A program made the position numbers and the translations under genes. The notes beneath the pieces were generated by a model. It did no database searches, was not told the origin of the DNA, and worked only from the letters and a program-made list of their open reading frames with translations. A stretch of 64,000 nucleotides of DNA from Leifsonia sp. NPDC080035 (lineage in GTDB: Bacteria; Actinomycetota; Actinomycetes; Actinomycetales; Microbacteriaceae), in the NCBI RefSeq assembly GCF_040050925.1, contig NZ_CP157390.1, positions 3,348,001 to 3,412,000 on the forward strand, read 5' to 3'. Below, one piece after another: positions 60,817 to 64,000 of this stretch (its first letter is position 1; each line of letters opens with the position of its first letter).

Positions 60817-61526
60817 CAGCCGACCCCCTGGATCGGACCGACCGCCTCCAGCCGGGTGGGGCCGGACGCGCGGAAGCTCTCGTCGACGGCGGGCAGCCAC
60901 AGCTCGGCGCGCCGCCGCGGGCCGGAGCCGCCGCGGGGCGCCGACTCGACGGTCACCCGCCGCGCGGAGAGGTAGCCCGCCCCGGAGCCGAGCCCGTCCC
61001 AGCCGCTGCGGGCGACCCGCAGCGTCGCCTCGACCTGCGGCCAGGCGCCGGCGACGACGAGCGTCGACTCCCGCTGGCGCAGCCGAGCGCTCAGCCGGGC
61101 GACGTCGCCGTCCGTCGCGCGGGCGGGCGGGGCGAGCACGACCACGCTGAGCACGTCCACCACGGCGGCGGTCACCGTCAGCCACTGATCGCCGGGATGC
61201 GGGACCAGCACCAGCCGCTCCAGGTCGATGCCGAACCGGCCGGCGGCCTCGGCGCCGAAGTCCGGCATCCCGACCACCCCGCACCACGCGCCCGCCGAGC
61301 TCGGGCCGGCGAGCATCGCCATCAGCAGCGTGGTGGAGCCGAGCACCGAATAGGCGGCCCCCGCCTTCAGTGCGCCGCCGGGCAGCAGCGGCGCCAGGGC
61401 CGGGTGGGTCTGCAGCGACCGGCTCTCCAGCTTGGTCGCCTGCATCTGGCGGATGCGCGTCTGCAGCTCGTGCACCTGGGCCCGGTCGACGACCGGGTCC
61501 GCGGTGTGGAGCGCTGCAAGGGACAT
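60816..61526 (-). CDS. imuA: ImuA-like RecA-related protein
   Basis: 236-aa degenerate RecA fold that interacts with RecA and ImuB in mutasomes. The P-loop region reads PGGALKAGAAYSVLGSTTLL, lacking a clear GKT/S, so ATP binding is doubtful. I choose ATG 61526 because GAAAAT lies six bases upstream and the SOS promoter would start there; an upstream in-frame GTG (61544) overlaps the LexA box. First gene of imuA-imuB-dnaE2. Confidence 0.88.
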   Translation of the reverse strand: MSLAALHTADPVVDRAQVHELQTRIRQMQATKLESRSLQTHPALAPLLPGGALKAGAAYSVLGSTTLLMAMLAGPSSAGAWCGVVGMPDFGAEAAGRFGIDLERLVLVPHPGDQWLTVTAAVVDVLSVVVLAPPARATDGDVARLSARLRQRESTLVVAGAWPQVEATLRVARSGWDGLGSGAGYLSARRVTVESAPRGGSGPRRRAELWLPAVDESFRASGPTRLEAVGPIQGVG

Positions 61527-61532
61527 GCCTCC

Positions 61533-61561
61533 ATTTTCGAACACATGTTCGAACTTGGCAA
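61533..61561 (-). promoter_or_regulatory. SOS promoter with LexA box (imuA-imuB-dnaE2)
   Basis: On the minus strand: -35 TTGCCA (61561-61556), 17-bp spacer, -10 GAAAAT (61538-61533). The spacer holds a perfect LexA palindrome TTCGAACACATGTTCGAA (61536-61553), so bound LexA would sit between the boxes. It predicts induction by DNA damage and a leaderless transcript. Confidence 0.92.
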
Positions 61562-61629
61562 ATGCTTAAACGCTCTCCCGCGCGTCGATTCGAGACGCGC
61601 CGATGGCGCGCCGGACGTGCCCCTCGATG

Positions 61630-62472
61630 CTACGCCGCGGGCTCCGTCACGAAGTCGATCAGCTGCTCCACCCGGCCGAGCAGCTCAGGCTCGAGGTCCG
61701 AGTACGTGCTCACGCGGGAGAGGATGAGCTTCCACGCCCGCGCGATGTCGGCCTGCGACGCGTGCGGCAGGCCGAGCGCCTCGCAGATCCCGTGCTTCCA
61801 CTCGATCGAACGCGGGATGCTCGGCCACGCCGCAAGCCCCACCCGTGCCGGCTTCACGGCCTGCCAGATGTCGATGTAGGGGTGGCCGACGACGAGGACG
61901 TGCGTCCCGAACGGTCCGCGCGCCACCTTCTCGGCGATCCGGCTCTCTTTGGAGCCGGGCACGAGGTGGTCGACGAGCACGCCGATGCGACGGCCGGGTC
62001 CTGGCGCGAACTCCTTCACGATCGCGTCCAGGTCGTCGACGCCCTCCAGGTACTCGACGACGACGCCCTCCACACGCAGATCGTCGCCCCACACCCGCTC
62101 CACCAGCTCGGCGTCGTGCCTGCCCTCGACGAAGATGCGGCTGGCGCGCGCGACCCTGGCCGGCGCGTCCCCGACGGCGAACGAGCCGGACGCCGTGCGC
62201 GTCCTGCCCTGCCGTCCGGCCTTCGGCACGACGAGCCGGACGGGAGAACCGTCGATCAGGAATCCCGCGGAGAGCGGGAAGACGCGCTTCTTGCCGAAGT
62301 AGTCCTCCAGCTCCACGGTCTGCGCCTCGAGGCGGGTGATCGCCCCGCAGAAGCCGGTCGCGGCCTCCTCGACGACGAGGTCGCGCACCGCCTCCACCTC
62401 GGGAATGGGCTTCCGGCCGGCGTTCCGCCAGTCCGTCGCGAGCACATCGGTTCCGTAGCGGTCGTCCATCAC
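61630..62472 (-). CDS. DUF3097 protein
   Basis: 280-aa actinobacterial protein of unknown function. The central segment FVEGRHDAELVERVWGDDLR and later IGVLVDHLVPGSKES and HVLVVGHPYIDIWQAV look like a Toprim-type acidic fold (E then D-x-D-like), as in primase and small nucleases; that assignment is tentative. It lies between two LexA-controlled units but has no LexA box of its own: TAGCCT (62480-62485 complement) is seven bases before GTG 62472. ATG 62469 is an alternative start. Confidence 0.8.
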   Translation of the reverse strand: MMDDRYGTDVLATDWRNAGRKPIPEVEAVRDLVVEEAATGFCGAITRLEAQTVELEDYFGKKRVFPLSAGFLIDGSPVRLVVPKAGRQGRTRTASGSFAVGDAPARVARASRIFVEGRHDAELVERVWGDDLRVEGVVVEYLEGVDDLDAIVKEFAPGPGRRIGVLVDHLVPGSKESRIAEKVARGPFGTHVLVVGHPYIDIWQAVKPARVGLAAWPSIPRSIEWKHGICEALGLPHASQADIARAWKLILSRVSTYSDLEPELLGRVEQLIDFVTEPAA

Positions 62473-62520
62473 CCTGTGGAGGCTAGGCGAACCGGGCGGG
62501 CGGGTGGGGGAGGCGCTCCG

Positions 62521-62811
62521 TCAGTCGAAGACGCGCACCAGCCGCCAGGTGCGCTCGCCGGGATCGTGCCGCACGTCGAAGACGTGGGCGTCGCCGGTGT
62601 CGCTGGTGCCTTGGAAGCGCCACCCGCCGATCTCCCGCGGCAGGCTGCCGATGCCGTAGCGGTGCTCGCCGAACGGGCGCCACCACGTGCAGATCTCGGC
62701 CCACACCGTCGGGGTGTCGGTGACCCGGTACCGGGTCGCGCGCCACACGAGGCGGGTGGGGACGCCCTCGTCCGTCGTCCACACCGCGACGGACTCGTCG
62801 ATGTCGGTCAT
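62521..62811 (-). CDS. DUF6504 protein, LexA-box regulated
   Basis: 96-aa protein with the DUF6504 pattern WRATRYRVTDTPTVWAEICT, then WWRPFGEHRYGIGSL and terminal GERTWRLVRVFD. Members often sit beside imuB/dnaE2 in Actinobacteria. Start ATG 62811 with AGGAGG upstream. A perfect LexA box is 35-50 bases before the start, so it should be damage-induced together with the mutasome. Likely a mutasome accessory; function unproven. Confidence 0.85.
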   Translation of the reverse strand: MTDIDESVAVWTTDEGVPTRLVWRATRYRVTDTPTVWAEICTWWRPFGEHRYGIGSLPREIGGWRFQGTSDTGDAHVFDVRHDPGERTWRLVRVFD

Positions 62812-62845
62812 GGGACGCCTCCTCCTGGTGTGCCGAGCGGTTCGC

Positions 62846-62861
62846 TCGAACGTATGTTCGA
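62846..62861 (-). promoter_or_regulatory. LexA box upstream of DUF6504
   Basis: Perfect palindrome TCGAACGTATGTTCGA, same half-sites as the imuA box. TACACT on the minus strand (62872-62867) would place the transcript start inside the box. The divergent DUF1707 gene begins 53 bases away and could also be affected. Confidence 0.9.
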
Positions 62862-62913
62862 AGAGAAGTGTAAGCCTCCCGGCCGACGGAGCGCACCTGC
62901 CATACTGAGCGCC

Positions 62914-63408
62914 ATGACTGACTTCAGCGATCCGTCCGGTGCGTCGCTGCGGCTGAGCGACGACGAGCGCGAACGCGCGGTCGCGGCCCTGCAGGGCCAC
63001 GCGGCGCAGGGCAGGCTCACGGACGCGGAGCTCGCCTCCCGCAGCTCGGCGGCCCGCGCGGCGGTCACCAGGGGGGACCTCGCGCCGCTGTTCACCGACC
63101 TGCCGGGACCCCTGGACCTGGATGCGGAGACCGGCACGGGCCCGCGTCCGTCCGTCCGGAGGCCGATGGCCGCGGCGGGGGAGGCATCGTCCGGGTCGGC
63201 GTCCGCGTTCGACGCGGCGGACGAGCCGTACCGCAGGCGGCCGGGGCGCTGGGGCTACGTCGTCGTCTCGGTCGTTCCGTTCGTTGCGCTCATCCTCTTC
63301 TTCGTGACGGGCATGGCGTGGGGATACCAGTACAGCTGGCTGTGGTTCCTGCTCATCCCGATCGTCGGTGCGGTCGCGTACGGCGCCGACGGGGGCCGCC
63401 GCCGCTGA
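62914..63408 (+). CDS. DUF1707 SHOCT-like membrane protein
   Basis: 164-aa protein. The N-terminal DUF1707 domain has SLRLSDDERERAVAALQGHA and GRLTDAELASRSSAARAAVT (about residues 10-50), a short helical module common in Actinobacteria. Two hydrophobic helices follow (YVVVSVVPFVALILFFVTG and WLWFLLIPIVGAVAYG). Start ATG 62914 has CATACT seven bases upstream (leaderless layout). Function unknown. Confidence 0.85.
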   Translation: MTDFSDPSGASLRLSDDERERAVAALQGHAAQGRLTDAELASRSSAARAAVTRGDLAPLFTDLPGPLDLDAETGTGPRPSVRRPMAAAGEASSGSASAFDAADEPYRRRPGRWGYVVVSVVPFVALILFFVTGMAWGYQYSWLWFLLIPIVGAVAYGADGGRRR

Positions 63409-63438
63409 CGCCCCGCCTCGACCCGGAGGTCGCGGCGG

Positions 63439-63999
63439 TCAGCCGAGGGTGGCGCCGAAGATGAGGCCGAGGATGTAGGTGGCCGCGGCCGCGCCGTAGC
63501 CGATCGCGAGCTGGCGCAGTGCCCGCTTCAGCGGGGATGCGCCGGAGAGCAGTCCGACGATCGCGCCCGTCCCGAGCAGCACCAGGCCGACGAGCAGCGC
63601 CGAGACGATGACCGCGACCGTCCCGGTCAGGCCGAACAGGTACGGCAGGATCGGGATGAGCGCGCCGGAGGCGAAGAAGCAGAAGCTCGAGAGCGCGGCG
63701 CTCCAGCCGTTGCCGATCGCCTCGTGCTCGTCGACGTCCGGCTCCGCGCCCGCCGGCTGGACGGGGACGGGGGACGTGTACGCGCCGAGTGTGGACAGCA
63801 CGTCGTGCGCGTGCCGCTGCGCCTCCTCCGGGCTCATCCCGCGGGCGCGGTACACAAGGGTCAGCTCGTTCGCATCGACGTCGAGGTGCGGCAGCGCGGA
63901 CGCCGTTGCCGGGTTGGGACTGGACGCCTCCAGCAGCTCGCGCTGGGAGCGCACCGAGACGTACTCGCCGGCGCCCATCGACAGCGCACCCGCCAGCAG
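63439..63999 (-). CDS. VIT1/CCC1-family iron/manganese transporter, 5' end cut off
   Basis: The frame continues past the window end: codons upstream of ATG 63978 read L-L-A-G-A-L-S-M-G-A-G-E-Y, the conserved end of the first VIT1 helix pair. At least 187 residues are present. They include the cytoplasmic helical metal-binding loop (RGMSPEEAQRHAHDVL) and three C-terminal helices. VIT1/CCC1 proteins export or store Fe2+/Mn2+. Ion specificity is not determinable here. Confidence 0.88.
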   Translation of the reverse strand: MLAGALSMGAGEYVSVRSQRELLEASSPNPATASALPHLDVDANELTLVYRARGMSPEEAQRHAHDVLSTLGAYTSPVPVQPAGAEPDVDEHEAIGNGWSAALSSFCFFASGALIPILPYLFGLTGTVAVIVSALLVGLVLLGTGAIVGLLSGASPLKRALRQLAIGYGAAAATYILGLIFGATLG

Positions 64000-64000
64000 T

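Noticed and set aside
61527..61544. GTG 61544 as imuA start
   Set aside because: It lies inside the LexA box and -10 region, so it would be upstream of the predicted transcript start.

Overview
The window is a high-GC (roughly 70%) actinobacterial chromosome segment with dense coding, short intergenic gaps, many ATGA/GTGA/TGATG start-stop overlaps and almost no repeats inside genes. Gene content and protein sequences fit the family Microbacteriaceae; Leifsonia or a close relative is my best guess, inferred from overall protein character and not from a marker gene. I see no rRNA, transposase, prophage gene or CRISPR array. The segment looks like stable core chromosome with a few accessory operons.

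Layout. 1-2.1 kb: a two-component pair (histidine kinase cut by the window edge, NarL-type regulator). 2.2-4.9 kb: secreted GH25 muramidase with ten FG-GAP repeats. 5.0-7.3 kb: tRNA-Gly, tRNA-Pro, trigger factor and a TPR protein. 7.3-8.5 kb: a tandem palindrome pair, a guanidine-I (ykkC) type riboswitch and an EamA transporter. 8.6-12.1 kb: proteolysis block clpP1-clpP2-ATPase-clpX. 12.1-17.7 kb: ClC-type channel, M3 peptidase, and a divergent regulator/MFS/small-ORF operon separated from the peptidase by a 14-bp periodic repeat array. 17.7-23.8 kb: valS with two GNAT paralogues and an 88-aa protein, then an MHS transporter facing a TetR regulator. 23.8-29.5 kb: T-box, ileS, folC, DUF4233, ndk. 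29.6-40.6 kb: VKOR, rne with a long leader, DUF4031, rplU-rpmA-obgE-proB-proA, a small membrane protein, nadD, a tail-anchored low-complexity protein, rsfS. 40.7-47.5 kb: tRNA-Ala, epimerase-like protein, two LCP proteins, small membrane proteins, DHA2 transporter, UbiA prenyltransferase. 47.6-55.7 kb: LacI-controlled alpha-glucoside utilisation cluster (GH13, binding protein, two permeases, no ATPase), GH3 lipoprotein, YceI. 55.9-62.8 kb: SOS mutasome imuA-imuB-dnaE2 plus DUF3097 and DUF6504, with two perfect LexA boxes. The end holds a DUF1707 protein and a VIT1/CCC1 transporter cut by the window edge.

Cross-cutting signals. Many genes carry a TANNNT hexamer exactly 6 or 7 bases before the start codon, which fits leaderless transcription. 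Three related sets of long intergenic palindromes (54-65 bp) sit just after stop codons, two of them at convergent junctions, and probably serve as terminators. The most unusual single structure is the set of five exactly 14-bp-spaced TGCAAAGA-type repeats at 15494-15563, whose outer units contain the -35 boxes of two divergent promoters.
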